Assembly (NCBI RefSeq): GCF_025947365.1
Contig: NZ_CP110012.1
Location: forward strand, 4,836,001-4,900,000
DNA from: Flavobacterium sp. N502540
GTDB lineage: Bacteria > Bacteroidota > Bacteroidia > Flavobacteriales > Flavobacteriaceae
Direction of reading: 5' to 3'
Length of the DNA: 64,000 nucleotides
The position numbers and the translations under genes were made by a program. This document shows, piece after piece, positions 7,924 through 17,555 of the stretch. Within the stretch, counting starts at the first letter, position 1; every line of letters starts with the position of its first letter. Below the pieces are notes generated by a model, which was not told the DNA's origin, did not search any database, and saw nothing but the letters and a program-made list of their open reading frames with translations.

Positions 7924-9675
7924 TTAAACTAAACTTATAAAGAGGTTGAAAATAATCGTTGTCCCTTTGCCTTCTTCGCTCTGAACATCTATTTTTCCAT
8001 CAAACAATTCTACTATTTCTTTACACAAATTGAGACCTAAACCTACGCCAAGATCGTTTACTTTTCCTGAAACGGTACCCTGATAATAAAGTTCGAATAT
8101 GTTTTTCAGGTCATTTTTGGCGATTCCAATTCCACTGTCTTCAATTTCTATTTTTAAATTTACTTGCTTATCAGAGGTCTTCTCGAGATCCATAGCAATT
8201 TTTATCAATCCATTTTCAGTAAACTTATTTGCATTACCAATGATGTTATAAAAAAGCTGATGGATTTTTGCAGCATCAGAATTCACTTCAAGATTTGAAA
8301 TCAGATTAGAATTCACTTCAATCTTATTTCCTTTACTTTCAACCAATGAAGTCATCGAATTAACAATCTGATGAATCTCTTCCTTAAGCAGAAATTTCTT
8401 ACTATTCAATTTAGGCGCATAATTTCCGTCTTTTGAATATTCCAAAATCTGATTGGCCAAAAGAAGCAATGAGTTTGTAGTGAACTGAATCGATTTAAAA
8501 GTATCTTTTATTTCGGCATCTTTTATAGAAGCACTAATCATCTTACTGTAAATAGAAATAATACTTAAAGGAGATCTGATTTCATGGCTAATCATTCCCA
8601 TAATTCTGTTCTTAAAATTCAGGTTTTCACGAATTTGCATCTGAGCAATAGTCAGTCTTTTTTCGTATTGGAAAGCCAGTCTCGTGAAGCCGAAAAGCAC
8701 AAGCGAAACGATAAACATCATCAGGATCAAAATCGCAATGGTATAACTTCTCGCTATTTTATTGGATTCGTACTGCTTTTCCAATTGTTTCTGAGTATTG
8801 TCCTGCAGCAGTTTTAACGAATTATTGTAATTAGGCATAATCGCCGACTCTAAATTCAGTAATTCGTTATTGAATTCTTTTAGTTTAGCATCCTGATCTT
8901 TTAAATTGGCAAATGACTTCTTTAAGTTCTTAAACTGCTCTTCGTAAAATTTATTGGTGGTATTAAACAGATTAGCAAACTGTTCTTCGATACTTCCGGT
9001 AACTACTTTGTTATCGTATTTCATCGTAACCGTAATATTCAGCTTCTCTTTTTGCACATCCACTTTTCCGGCCAAAGCAGCTCCCAATCTTGAGAATAAA
9101 CCTTTTTTAGATACACTGTCTACGGTCATATAAGAGTCCGTTTTAATGCTGTCTAAGATCTTTTTATACTCGAACTTGTTTAATTTAAAAGGCTTCGACA
9201 AAGTGGTTTTATCGGAATTAATCTGCGACTCAATAATAGAATCTATACTGGATTTTATAGCCTCTACAGAATGCTCTGACTGATTCTTTTCTTCCAGAAT
9301 CTTCATGAACGCCTTATTATCTCTGGTAATTAAGCTTAGGCTGTCGATCAGACGACTGATCTCATTTAAAGAAGCAGTATACTTATTCAGTGATTCTTTG
9401 TCTTTATAATAGGTGTAATTACTAAAACTCTTTTGAGAATCAACAAATGAATTATTTATACCGCTGGTGAAATGCGTTATTCTATTCAATGAATCCATCG
9501 AGTTTAAAGTCTTCGACATTTCTGCTTCATTAGACGATTCATTATACCAGATAACGATAGCAATTATTTGTAAAAGAATAACACAGGCTATTAAAGTGTA
9601 GTGAATTATTTTTCTGTGTTTGAACTTTAGTTTAAAAAAACTAAACGTACTATTTAGGGAATCTTTTCTAATCAA
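7924..9675 (-). CDS. Membrane sensor histidine kinase
   Basis: 583 residues. The frame has an in-frame stop shortly upstream and the most plausible start is TTG at 9675, unusual but consistent with the immediate N-terminal membrane anchor. Transmembrane segments lie at about 22-43 and 311-331. Between them a long, mostly helical, Lys/Ser/Asn-rich periplasmic domain of about 265 residues probably senses the signal. The HisKA segment is MGMISHEIRSPLSIISIYS with phosphoacceptor His364. The ATPase domain contains NIIGNANKFTENG, DSGIGIAKNDL and GVGLGLNLCKEIV, ending in SEEGKGTTIIFNL. It forms a two-component pair with the regulator at 7183-7833. The long upstream gap holds composite repeat copy B. 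Confidence 0.9.
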   Translation of the reverse strand: MIRKDSLNSTFSFFKLKFKHRKIIHYTLIACVILLQIIAIVIWYNESSNEAEMSKTLNSMDSLNRITHFTSGINNSFVDSQKSFSNYTYYKDKESLNKYTASLNEISRLIDSLSLITRDNKAFMKILEEKNQSEHSVEAIKSSIDSIIESQINSDKTTLSKPFKLNKFEYKKILDSIKTDSYMTVDSVSKKGLFSRLGAALAGKVDVQKEKLNITVTMKYDNKVVTGSIEEQFANLFNTTNKFYEEQFKNLKKSFANLKDQDAKLKEFNNELLNLESAIMPNYNNSLKLLQDNTQKQLEKQYESNKIARSYTIAILILMMFIVSLVLFGFTRLAFQYEKRLTIAQMQIRENLNFKNRIMGMISHEIRSPLSIISIYSKMISASIKDAEIKDTFKSIQFTTNSLLLLANQILEYSKDGNYAPKLNSKKFLLKEEIHQIVNSMTSLVESKGNKIEVNSNLISNLEVNSDAAKIHQLFYNIIGNANKFTENGLIKIAMDLEKTSDKQVNLKIEIEDSGIGIAKNDLKNIFELYYQGTVSGKVNDLGVGLGLNLCKEIVELFDGKIDVQSEEGKGTTIIFNLFISLV

Positions 9676-10086
9676 AATTTATATTTTAAAATGATAAATA
9701 AAATAATGAGTCACAGAATCAAATCAATAACTCATGCCACTTTTTTAATTAGGTATCGAAAGAACATCCTGAATGATGTACTACATTTTGAATAAATATT
9801 GTTCTATAGCAAAAATTAGCAAACACTAATTCTGTTTTTAATACTGATAAATAGATCTTATTCCTCTAAAGTACTCTTTCTTTGTTAAAAAAACAACAAA
9901 GCCTGAATACTTCTCTATCAATAGTAACCATAACACAACAGATATTTAAAAGAGATTTGGGGGATCTTTTTAATAGAATAAATGTGTTTTATACAAAAAC
10001 CCTACTTTATTCTATTTTTTAAATATATAATTGTTTCTATTTTCTTAATAAGAAGCAAAAATAGTATGCTGAAATTAAATCGACTG
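9676..10086. other. Gene-free stretch
   Basis: About 410 bp of very AT-rich sequence upstream of the kinase gene. No supported gene, RNA or clear repeat was seen. The features of the rest of the 759-bp gap are the composite element at 10087-10148 and a doubtful small ORF at 10306. Confidence 0.5.
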
Positions 10087-10148
10087 TAGAACATTTTATA
10101 ATAGTCTGTAGAACTTGTTCTACAATTCAACTACTAATTAATTCTACA
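10087..10148. promoter_or_regulatory. Composite inverted-repeat element, copy B
   Basis: TAGAACAT (10087-10094), 12 bases, TGTAGAA (10107-10113), 4 bases, TTCTACA (10118-10124): same boxes and spacings as at 4845-4882. The inverted repeat extends here to GTAGAAC-TT-GTTCTAC. A third TTCTACA follows at 10142-10148. A minus-strand TATCTTTG, matching the -7 consensus, is at 10161-10168 and could serve the kinase gene at 7924-9675. Confidence 0.45.
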
Positions 10149-10305
10149 ATTTTTATGATACAAAGATACGATTTTTGGAAAAATATGTCGGATTATTTAC
10201 GAAATCGTTTGATCAGGAGCTTGTAGAGTACCTCAAATAACCTCACCAAAACACTGATTTTTAACCTCTCACCCCTCTCATTTCGGAAAAAAAACAGCTA
10301 TTCTC

Positions 10306-10461
10306 ATGAAAAATCTTCTCTCCATTTTAAAGATTGATCTGAGTGAAAAATACATGATTCCTACCGAAAAAAGACCCGATCCGAATCTTTCTGTTTCAGC
10401 AAAAAGTTACTATTATTTAACGTTGAAGGATAGTTTATTTGTGCTCGAGCAAATGGTCTAA
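10306..10461 (+). CDS. Possible small ORF, unsupported
   Basis: 51 codons, ATG to TAA (MKNLLSILKIDLSEKY...). It overlaps the 3' end of the convergent deacetylase gene by 27 bp. No signal peptide, membrane segment or family is recognised, and the upstream sequence has no clear ribosome-binding site. It may be a remnant or a chance ORF. Confidence 0.2.
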   Translation: MKNLLSILKIDLSEKYMIPTEKRPDPNLSVSAKSYYYLTLKDSLFVLEQMV

Positions 10462-11214
10462 GTCCGATAAGGTATAAAACTTGAGATCGTTTAACTTCAT
10501 ATACCTGCAGATAAATTCTAAAGTTTCGATTTTAGTCTGATAATTTTCGGTAACATTTCTAACGGGTTTATGACCACATAAAATCAGAATCTTGTTGTTT
10601 TTTTTGGCATAGTGCAATAATTCGAGAAGGTACGGAATACTGAAATGAATATGACTATTGTCGATATCAAAGGCAAATACAATTTTTGAATTATTAAAAT
10701 AGCTGTCTTGTTTTTCAGGAAGTTCACCTCCAAAAGCTCTTCCTCTGATAATTTTAAACATAGGTGACAGCGCTTTATCCAATGCATCAGATCTTTCTCC
10801 GTACGGATAAGCAAAGGTGGTCATTTTAAAAGAATGTTTTTTCATGGAAGCGATCATAGGGGTAATTTCCTGATCAATGTAAGCATCCATTCCATTTTTA
10901 TTGACAAATTTAACAGCATTATAGTGATGATAGCCATGTCCGGCTATTTCATGTCCGTATTTTTGCATTTCAAGAAGTTTTTCGATTTGCGGCTTCCCAA
11001 TCGAATCAATACGGCAGACATTAAAAGTAGCTTTCCATGAGTATTTTCTCAAAGCCTGATCGGCTTCGGCCCATTCGTCTACATAGGCATCATCAAAAGA
11101 TAAAATTACACCGGCTTCATAAGCTTTGGCGGCCGGATTTTGCTTTTTACTTTCACAGGAAAATAAAGTCAGACAGAATAAAAACAGTACCGATTTAAGG
11201 AAAAACATCTTCAT
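10435..11214 (-). CDS. Polysaccharide deacetylase family lipoprotein
   Basis: 259 residues from the ATG at 11214. The frame can be extended to a GTG at 11244, but the lipoprotein signal (MKMFFLKSVLFLFCLTLFSC) begins at 11214, so this start is preferred. The NodB-type fold is indicated by motif 1 VILSFDDAY (metal/catalytic Asp pair) and motif 2 HEIAGHGYHHYN (HxxxH-like metal ligands), then TTFAYPYGERSD and a late LILCGHKP His. The family removes N- or O-acetyl groups from polysaccharides with a divalent metal. Lipid anchoring puts it in the envelope. The substrate is unknown. It stands alone, upstream of a terminator that belongs to the next minus-strand operon. Confidence 0.85.
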   Translation of the reverse strand: MKMFFLKSVLFLFCLTLFSCESKKQNPAAKAYEAGVILSFDDAYVDEWAEADQALRKYSWKATFNVCRIDSIGKPQIEKLLEMQKYGHEIAGHGYHHYNAVKFVNKNGMDAYIDQEITPMIASMKKHSFKMTTFAYPYGERSDALDKALSPMFKIIRGRAFGGELPEKQDSYFNNSKIVFAFDIDNSHIHFSIPYLLELLHYAKKNNKILILCGHKPVRNVTENYQTKIETLEFICRYMKLNDLKFYTLSDLDHLLEHK

Positions 11215-11311
11215 AAAATATACTCTGAAAAATTTAAAAAACACATTCTTTTTTTAACCAATAGCATCTTATTATTTCAAAGATAATTCTTTTTTCCAGT
11301 TTTCTGCCATT

Positions 11312-11348
11312 AAAAAAGCCTCCAAAATGTTCTCACTTTGAAGGCTTT
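11312..11348 (-). terminator. Intrinsic terminator of the ABC transporter operon
   Basis: Stem of 12 positions with one mismatch (11315-11326 with 11337-11348, AAAGCCT... / ...AGGCTTT), followed on the minus strand by a T-run (TTTTTTA). It lies 12 bp after the permease stop codon. Confidence 0.75.
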
Positions 11349-11360
11349 ACTTTTTATGAT

Positions 11361-13784
11361 TTATTCGTATTTTAAATATTTCAAAACATCAATTTTAGTA
11401 GCCTGATATGCTCTTGAAAGCACCACCGCTAAGGTTAGCAGCAACAAGGCGATAAATCCGATTAAAAATGGATAAACAGATATCGTAATACGGTACGAGA
11501 AATTTTCTAACCATTTGTTGAGTAAATAATAGGCCGGAAATAACGCTATTAAAAATCCTATAATACTGAAAACCACATACTGCTTACAAAGTTCTTTCAG
11601 CAGAACATTTGTCTCGGCACCCAATGTTTTTCGAATGGCAATTTCTTTCATCCTGCGTTCAATAGAATACGAAGCCAGTGCAAACAATCCAAAAAGCGCA
11701 ATTACAATTACAATCACATTCAATAAAGAAAATAGATTTTTTTGCCTCACATAATTACTATAGGATCTTTTGTATCCTTTATCAACAAAATCATACGAAA
11801 ATGGATATTCTGTATCTACTTTTTTCACCCAAAAATTTTCAACATCGGTCAAAGTCTGCTGCATAGTTTTGGCATCTGCGCTGACATAAATATTATTCAA
11901 AAGTTCTGAAAACCAAGGCACTGTTTTAAAATGAAAAAAGGACATAGGAGGAATAGCCTGACCCGGATCCAGCAGATTAAAATCTTTTACAACTCCCACA
12001 ATAATTACTTCCTGACCATTCCAGTTTACTTTTTTACCTATCGGATCTTTTTCATTCAATAACTTGAGCGCAGTTTCGTTAATCAACATCGAACTGATCG
12101 TATCCTGCGCAAATTTAGGATCTAAATAACGCCCTTTTACCATTTTAATTTTCAGCATCTCCAGCAGCCCAAAGTCTATTGGTATATTTTCTCCGTCTAC
12201 ACTTTTGTCTTTATATTGATAAGTAATAGTTGATTTTGGTCCATATCCTAAGACAAAACCGCCACCGGAAACTTCTTTAACCCCTTTGATATGAAGCAAT
12301 TGATTTCTGATACTGTTATATCGGTCCAATCGCTCTTTATTGCTCGTTTTTTCACCGTAGATGTTCTTATACGAAATGTTCAGAATTTGTTTTCCATTAA
12401 AACCTAACTCTTTAGAGTTCATATACTCTATTTGCTGATACACAATATAAGATCCGATAATGAAAAAAGCAGCCACACTAAATTGAAAAATCAACATTCC
12501 GTTGCGAAGCCAAATACCGTTTTTACTTCGGCCAAAGTTTCCTTTCAACACCTTTAAAGGTTCAAAATTAGAGACATAAATAGCCGGAAAAATACCTGCC
12601 AATACAACTGTTATAAAAAATATAGCCACAAGCTGCAGGTAAAACTGACCGCTTTGCAATACAAGCGATTTTTCTAAAAAGGTATTGTAATGCGGTAACG
12701 AAATTTCGACAATCACCAATGATACCAGGATGGCAAACAAGGTAATTATAGCTGTTTCAAAAACAAATTGTTGGATTATACTATATTTGGAAGCGCCTAT
12801 AATTTTTCGAACTCCAACCTCCTTGGCTCTTTTTACGGCATTTGCTGTAGCAGAATTAACATAATTTACAATAGATAACAACAGGATTAAAACCGATAAC
12901 CCAACCATAATGAGTAAAAACTGGAGGTTCCCTTTTGATTCTGTCATACCACCGGTTTTGGTATGCAGACGAACTGAAGCCAGAGACTCTAAAATTGGTT
13001 TTACTTCACCATATTTGCGAATTAACTCTTGAGGAGTAATTCCCCGCTCCTGTGCAAATTTAGCTGTCAGGTTATCAAAATATAACTTTTCAAGATCCTT
13101 CGTTACTTGTTTCTGATCCTCCCGATTTTTCAGTTTCAGTAATAAAACATACTGAAAGTTCCCCCAAAACTGAATGTTTGTATTAATTCGCTGGTCCATA
13201 AAATTAACAACACAAGAAGGATTATAGGATGATTTTTCATCCAGCTTATAAACACCTCTAACCATCAATACCTTTTTTTGTAAAACAACTTTTTTACCCA
13301 AAGCAGTTTCGTTTCCAAAAAGTTTAAAAGCCAAATCCTTCGACAAGCAAATACTGTTTACATCCGGCAATGCATTCTTTCGACTCCCTTCTATAAATTC
13401 ATAAGGAAAATAATCAAAAAAGTTTTTTTGAGCTATCGTAATTTTATCTGATTGTACTTTTTTAGTATTAGAATACAGTACGTCATTATCATAACCTCCG
13501 CTTAAATAACAAAATGATTCAACTTCAGGACTTATAGCTTTTAACCCTGATCCTACCGGTGCTGAACTCGAAGACCAATAAGTCGTAGGGTTCATTTTGT
13601 TTGCTACCAAAAAGATCTTGTCTTTGTTGGGATTCCATTGATCGTAGGATTGCTCGTCATTCCAATACAAAGTGGCAAAGATTAATCCTGCAATTCCGAT
13701 GCTCAACCCCAAAACATTCAAAGCTGTAAAAAACTTATTGTTTTTGATGTGATAAATAAATATGTTGATCCAGTTCTTTAGCAT
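11361..13784 (-). CDS. FtsX/MacB-type ABC transporter permease
   Basis: 807 residues, ATG at 13784. The architecture is duplicated: transmembrane segment at about 20-40 and a MacB_PCD-type periplasmic domain (about 45-270), an FtsX block of three helices (about 285-410) after the motif AVKRAKEVGVRKIIGASK, then a further helix at about 430, a second periplasmic region, and a final FtsX block with ERRMKEIAIRKTLGAE near 710. This size and layout is common in Bacteroidota four-plus-four helix permeases that export peptides, lipids or antimicrobials without forming a channel. The ATPase gene lies 2 bp upstream. The divergent NtrC-type regulator and kinase suggest induction by envelope stress, which is inference. 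Confidence 0.92.
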   Translation of the reverse strand: MLKNWINIFIYHIKNNKFFTALNVLGLSIGIAGLIFATLYWNDEQSYDQWNPNKDKIFLVANKMNPTTYWSSSSAPVGSGLKAISPEVESFCYLSGGYDNDVLYSNTKKVQSDKITIAQKNFFDYFPYEFIEGSRKNALPDVNSICLSKDLAFKLFGNETALGKKVVLQKKVLMVRGVYKLDEKSSYNPSCVVNFMDQRINTNIQFWGNFQYVLLLKLKNREDQKQVTKDLEKLYFDNLTAKFAQERGITPQELIRKYGEVKPILESLASVRLHTKTGGMTESKGNLQFLLIMVGLSVLILLLSIVNYVNSATANAVKRAKEVGVRKIIGASKYSIIQQFVFETAIITLFAILVSLVIVEISLPHYNTFLEKSLVLQSGQFYLQLVAIFFITVVLAGIFPAIYVSNFEPLKVLKGNFGRSKNGIWLRNGMLIFQFSVAAFFIIGSYIVYQQIEYMNSKELGFNGKQILNISYKNIYGEKTSNKERLDRYNSIRNQLLHIKGVKEVSGGGFVLGYGPKSTITYQYKDKSVDGENIPIDFGLLEMLKIKMVKGRYLDPKFAQDTISSMLINETALKLLNEKDPIGKKVNWNGQEVIIVGVVKDFNLLDPGQAIPPMSFFHFKTVPWFSELLNNIYVSADAKTMQQTLTDVENFWVKKVDTEYPFSYDFVDKGYKRSYSNYVRQKNLFSLLNVIVIVIALFGLFALASYSIERRMKEIAIRKTLGAETNVLLKELCKQYVVFSIIGFLIALFPAYYLLNKWLENFSYRITISVYPFLIGFIALLLLTLAVVLSRAYQATKIDVLKYLKYE

Positions 13785-13786
13785 GA

Positions 13787-14500
13787 TTAATTTATTGAAT
13801 GGTTTACTAAAACATCTACATTTCTATGGTTCATTTTCTCTGAAAGAATGGCTCCGTCTTTCATGACAATCGTTTTTTGCGAAAACGAAGCATCATAATC
13901 CGAATGCGTAACCATTAAAATTGTCGCACCACTTGCATGAAGATCCGTCAATAATTCCATTACTTCGTTACCGTTTTTACTGTCCAAATTTCCTGTAGGC
14001 TCATCGGCGAGAATAATTTTCGGATCATTAATTAAAGCCCTTGCAACGGCTACACGCTGCTGTTGTCCTCCTGAAAGTTGTTGTGGATAATGTTTCAAAC
14101 GATGTGCAATGCCTAATATAGTGGCAATTTCCTGTACTTTTTTCTTTCTTTCAGATGGTGGCACATTATTGTAAATCAATGGCAATTCGATATTATCAAA
14201 AACCGATAATTCATCAATTAAATTAAAATTTTGAAAAATGAATCCGATGTTTTCTTTTCTCGCTTTTGATTTTAAATTTTCCTTCAGACCAATCATTTCC
14301 TGTCCTAACAATTCATAACTTCCCCCCGAAGCACTGTCTAATAATCCGATGATATTCAATAAAGTCGATTTTCCACTTCCTGATGGCCCCATGATCGATA
14401 CAAAATCGCCTTCGTTAACGGTTAATGAAATTTCACTTAAAGCTTTTGTTTCTACTTCTTCGGTTCTAAAAATTTTAGAAAGCTTTTTAATTTTGATCAT
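13787..14500 (-). CDS. ABC transporter ATP-binding protein, MacB/LolD type
   Basis: 237 residues, ATG at 14500. Walker A is GPSGSGKST (about 39-47), the Q loop is [16 protein letters not shown], the signature is [15 protein letters not shown], Walker B is [12 protein letters not shown], and the switch His is in MVTHS. The 'EPTGNLD' form is typical of the MacB/LolD/FtsE group that works with FtsX-type permeases. It is the first gene of a two-gene operon with the permease at 11361-13784 (2-bp gap). No membrane fusion protein or outer membrane factor is in this operon. Confidence 0.95.
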   Translation of the reverse strand: MIKIKKLSKIFRTEEVETKALSEISLTVNEGDFVSIMGPSGSGKSTLLNIIGLLDSASGGSYELLGQEMIGLKENLKSKARKENIGFIFQNFNLIDELSVFDNIELPLIYNNVPPSERKKKVQEIATILGIAHRLKHYPQQLSGGQQQRVAVARALINDPKIILADEPTGNLDSKNGNEVMELLTDLHASGATILMVTHSDYDASFSQKTIVMKDGAILSEKMNHRNVDVLVNHSIN

Positions 14501-14740
14501 ACTACTGTGTTTTTGATGTTTGTTTTTCTTTCTAAGAATGGTACTGCCGAAGTAAAAAACAGATCCTAAATTAAGATAATTGATAAGATAATCTATAAAT
14601 ATCTATTTTTGTTACATTTACCGGCAATAATCATTCTACTATTTGATGATTTGCTAATAGTAATATGATTTTCGTGCCAAAAAATTAAATTTTCTAACTG
14701 CCTTATTTTAAATTTTTTAGTATTTAAAAGAATTCAGAAG

Positions 14741-14756
14741 TGTCCAATAATGGACA
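14741..14756. promoter_or_regulatory. Inverted repeat upstream of the NtrC-type regulator
   Basis: TGTCCA-ATAA-TGGACA is a perfect 6-bp inverted repeat, with a further half-site CGTCCA at 14762. It is 25 bp before the regulator's ATG and could be an autoregulatory site. The 280-bp divergent gap also serves the ABC operon. Confidence 0.4.
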
Positions 14757-14780
14757 GCTTTCGTCCAAAACTGAACAAAA

Positions 14781-16130
14781 ATGAAAAAGACAAATGCTGC
14801 AATATTAATCATAGACGATCAGGAAGATATCCTTTTTGCGTCGAAAGTGTTCCTGAAAAAGTACTTTGAAGACATTTATACCCTCAATAATCCAAAAAAT
14901 ATTGTCGAATTATTGTCACAAAAACACATTGATGTTGTTTTGCTCGACATGAATTACAGAATAGGTTTTGAAGACGGAAGAGAAGGTTTGTATTTATTGA
15001 AAGAAATAAAAACACTATCTCCGAAAACGGTTGTTATTTTAATGACCGCTTTTGGTAAAGTCGAAACGGCAGTTGAAGGCTTAAAATCCGGTGCTTTTGA
15101 TTATATCTTAAAACCATGGGAGAATAAAAAACTGCTTGAATCTGTCAAACAGGCTGTAGATCAATCCCGAAAGGAACAGAAGAAAATAAAGAATATAGAA
15201 CCCGAGAATGACTTTTTTATCGGTACCTCAGAAATGATCAAAAAATCTTATTCCCTTGCTGATAAAGTGGCTAAAACGGATGCCAACGTTTTGATTTTAG
15301 GCGAAAACGGAACGGGTAAATTTGTTTTAGCACATCATATCTTTAGCCAATCCGAAAGGAAAAACCATCCATTTGTAGCCGTCGATTTGGGAGCCTTAAA
15401 TTCGAATATTTTCGAAAGTGAACTGTTTGGTTATGCAAAAGGTGCTTTTACAGATGCCAAAACCGATACTCCCGGACGTTTCGAAATGGCGCAAAACGGA
15501 ACTATCTTTTTGGATGAAATTGGGAATGTTCCTCTCCATTTACAATCGAAACTGCTACAGGTTATTCAAACCAAAACAGTAACCAGACTGGGTGAAACAA
15601 AGCCAAGACCACTAAATGTCCGCATCATTACAGCAACCAACCTAAATCTTAAACAAGAAGTTACCGATAAAAGCTTTAGAGAAGACCTTTATTATCGTAT
15701 CAATACCATGGAAATCGTTCTGCCTCCATTACGGGAACGTCACGAAGATAAAATTCCGCTGGCAGAATATCTTCTCGACAAAATGATTGCAAAATACGAC
15801 CGAAATACAATACAATTTGACAAAAAAGTACTGGAACAAATTGAAAAACATGCCTGGAATGGCAACATCAGGGAAATGGAAAATAAAATTGAACGCGCTG
15901 TTATTCTGTGCGAAAACAATAAAATCACCACTTCCGATTTAGATTTAGAGATCATAACTCCCTACGAAGAAAACCCGGATGACATTCAGCTTTCTTCTGT
16001 AGAGAAGGCAGCTGTTGAGAAAGCTTTGCTCAAAAACAACAATAACATCAGTAAAACGGCTGAAGAATTAGGATTATCAAGAGGTTCTTTATACCGTCGT
16101 TTAGAAAAATACAACATCAATATCAATTAA
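14781..16130 (+). CDS. NtrC-family sigma-54-dependent response regulator
   Basis: 449 residues, ATG at 14781. The receiver domain (about 5-125) has D12-D13 and phosphoacceptor D56 in VVLLDMNY. The AAA+ domain (about 145-375) has Walker A GENGTGKF (Thr/Ser replaced by Phe after the Lys), the sigma-54 contact loop as ELFGYAKGAFTDA instead of GAFTGA, Walker B GTIFLDEIGN, and the arginine-finger region REDLYYRINTMEIVLPPLRER. A Fis-type helix-turn-helix (VEKALLKNNNNISKTAEELGLSRGSLYRRLEKY) ends the protein. The G-to-D change in GAFTGA and the altered Walker A are worth noting: either may weaken sigma-54 activation or ATP use. The kinase gene follows after 1 bp, and the ABC operon is divergent. Confidence 0.93.
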   Translation: MKKTNAAILIIDDQEDILFASKVFLKKYFEDIYTLNNPKNIVELLSQKHIDVVLLDMNYRIGFEDGREGLYLLKEIKTLSPKTVVILMTAFGKVETAVEGLKSGAFDYILKPWENKKLLESVKQAVDQSRKEQKKIKNIEPENDFFIGTSEMIKKSYSLADKVAKTDANVLILGENGTGKFVLAHHIFSQSERKNHPFVAVDLGALNSNIFESELFGYAKGAFTDAKTDTPGRFEMAQNGTIFLDEIGNVPLHLQSKLLQVIQTKTVTRLGETKPRPLNVRIITATNLNLKQEVTDKSFREDLYYRINTMEIVLPPLRERHEDKIPLAEYLLDKMIAKYDRNTIQFDKKVLEQIEKHAWNGNIREMENKIERAVILCENNKITTSDLDLEIITPYEENPDDIQLSSVEKAAVEKALLKNNNNISKTAEELGLSRGSLYRRLEKYNININ

Positions 16131-16131
16131 T

Positions 16132-17463
16132 ATGTTTCAGACCTTCCAAACCTACAAACTGCTGTTTTTAAGATTGATTCTGATTGTATTGATAATCGAA
16201 ATCTCTTTTTATTTTTTTAAAACAGACCTTTTCTTTACCGGAATCTTTGGCCTTTTTGTGGTATTCCTGCTTGTACGTGAAATGTACTTTTATGTTCGGA
16301 ATTTTGTTTTGCTTTACAACAAAACCATCTCTTCGATCTTACAAAATGATTTTAGTTCAGATTTTTCACAACATAAATACAATAAAAATTACAACGAATT
16401 ATTTCTATTGTATGATAATCTAAAAAGTAAACAAAACGAACAGATCTCCAAAGACATTGTCTATCGTTCCATTTTAAATACTATTGAAACCGGGATCATC
16501 ATTCTGCAAAAAGAAGAAATGGAATGGAACATTTTCCTAATGAACGATCATTTTTCTTCTCATTTTAATGTTCCAAAGGTCTCCAAATGGAAATATCTTA
16601 AAGATCAATTACCATCGTTATGTGAAGTTATCGAAGCCGATGATTTTCAGGAAGTCAAAACCTCCTTAGAGATTCGGGTAAAAGAACAAAACATGCAAAC
16701 CTTTGTATTGCAAGCTTCTAGAACAGAAGTTTTTGGAAAAGATTATTCTATTGTTTTACTGGATTCGATTCAGAATGTAGTCGAAAAAAAAGAAAAAGAT
16801 GCCTGGGTGAATTTAATGAAAGTCATTTCGCATGAACTCTTAAATTCGATAACCCCTATTCGCTCTATTTGTCAGAATCTTCAGGATTTGGTAGAACAGG
16901 ACTCCATGTCAACAGAAGATTTAGAGGATGTGAAAAATAGTGTTGAAACTATGTTGAGACGAAGCGATCACCTGCAAAAATTTATTGAAGGTTATCGAAA
17001 ACTGGCCATGCTGCCCACACCAAAAAAAGAGAAAACAGATTTGCAGGTTTTAATGCACAATTGTCTTCAGATAATGGCTCCGTTATTCAAAGAAAAAAAC
17101 ATTGAAATCCTCAACAAAATTACCACCAAACATTGGATCACTATCGACTCTCAGCAAATCGAACAGGTTTTCATCAACCTATTGACCAATTGTATTTATG
17201 CTTTAAAAGACTCCACGGAAAAAATAGTAACGGTGTCAGCAGAATTTAAAGAAAATAGGGCTTTCATTAAAATCATCGACACCGGAAACGGAATCGAAAA
17301 AGAAATCGAACACAAAGTATTTCTCCCTTTTTTCACCACTCGAACAGAAGGTGCCGGCATTGGTTTAACGCTCTCCAAAAATATCATTGAGGCACATGGC
17401 GGCTATATCACCCATAGAAATGAAAATGGCAAAACCACTTTTGAAATTTGTTTGCTTGAATAA
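16132..17463 (+). CDS. Membrane histidine kinase paired with the NtrC-type regulator
   Basis: 443 residues; ATG 1 bp after the regulator stop, so the genes are co-transcribed. Two transmembrane helices at about 10-28 and 32-50 leave almost no periplasmic loop, pointing to intramembrane or cytoplasmic sensing. A PAS-like region (about 105-215) precedes the phosphoacceptor segment MKVISHELLNSITPIRS with His234. The ATPase part has INLLTNCIYALKD, DTGNGIEKEIE and GAGIGLTLSKNIIEAHGG. Small-loop kinases next to FtsX-type exporters commonly sense the transporter or envelope damage; that link here is inferred from the divergent ABC operon only. Confidence 0.92.
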   Translation: MFQTFQTYKLLFLRLILIVLIIEISFYFFKTDLFFTGIFGLFVVFLLVREMYFYVRNFVLLYNKTISSILQNDFSSDFSQHKYNKNYNELFLLYDNLKSKQNEQISKDIVYRSILNTIETGIIILQKEEMEWNIFLMNDHFSSHFNVPKVSKWKYLKDQLPSLCEVIEADDFQEVKTSLEIRVKEQNMQTFVLQASRTEVFGKDYSIVLLDSIQNVVEKKEKDAWVNLMKVISHELLNSITPIRSICQNLQDLVEQDSMSTEDLEDVKNSVETMLRRSDHLQKFIEGYRKLAMLPTPKKEKTDLQVLMHNCLQIMAPLFKEKNIEILNKITTKHWITIDSQQIEQVFINLLTNCIYALKDSTEKIVTVSAEFKENRAFIKIIDTGNGIEKEIEHKVFLPFFTTRTEGAGIGLTLSKNIIEAHGGYITHRNENGKTTFEICLLE

Positions 17464-17555
17464 CAATTCAATAGTTAAAAACAGAAAGTCTATAACTATC
17501 ATCACCAATTATCGATTACTAACCTACCATTGAAAGCCAAAGGCAACATGGAATT

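Noticed and set aside
7924..9675. Hybrid kinase with its own receiver domain
   Set aside because: The protein ends after the ATPase domain; no receiver motif is present and the regulator is a separate gene.
14664..14679. Sigma-54 promoter (TGGCAC on the minus strand) driving the ABC operon
   Set aside because: The -24 half is perfect and the NtrC-type gene is divergent, but the -12 element (GC at the right spacing) is missing.
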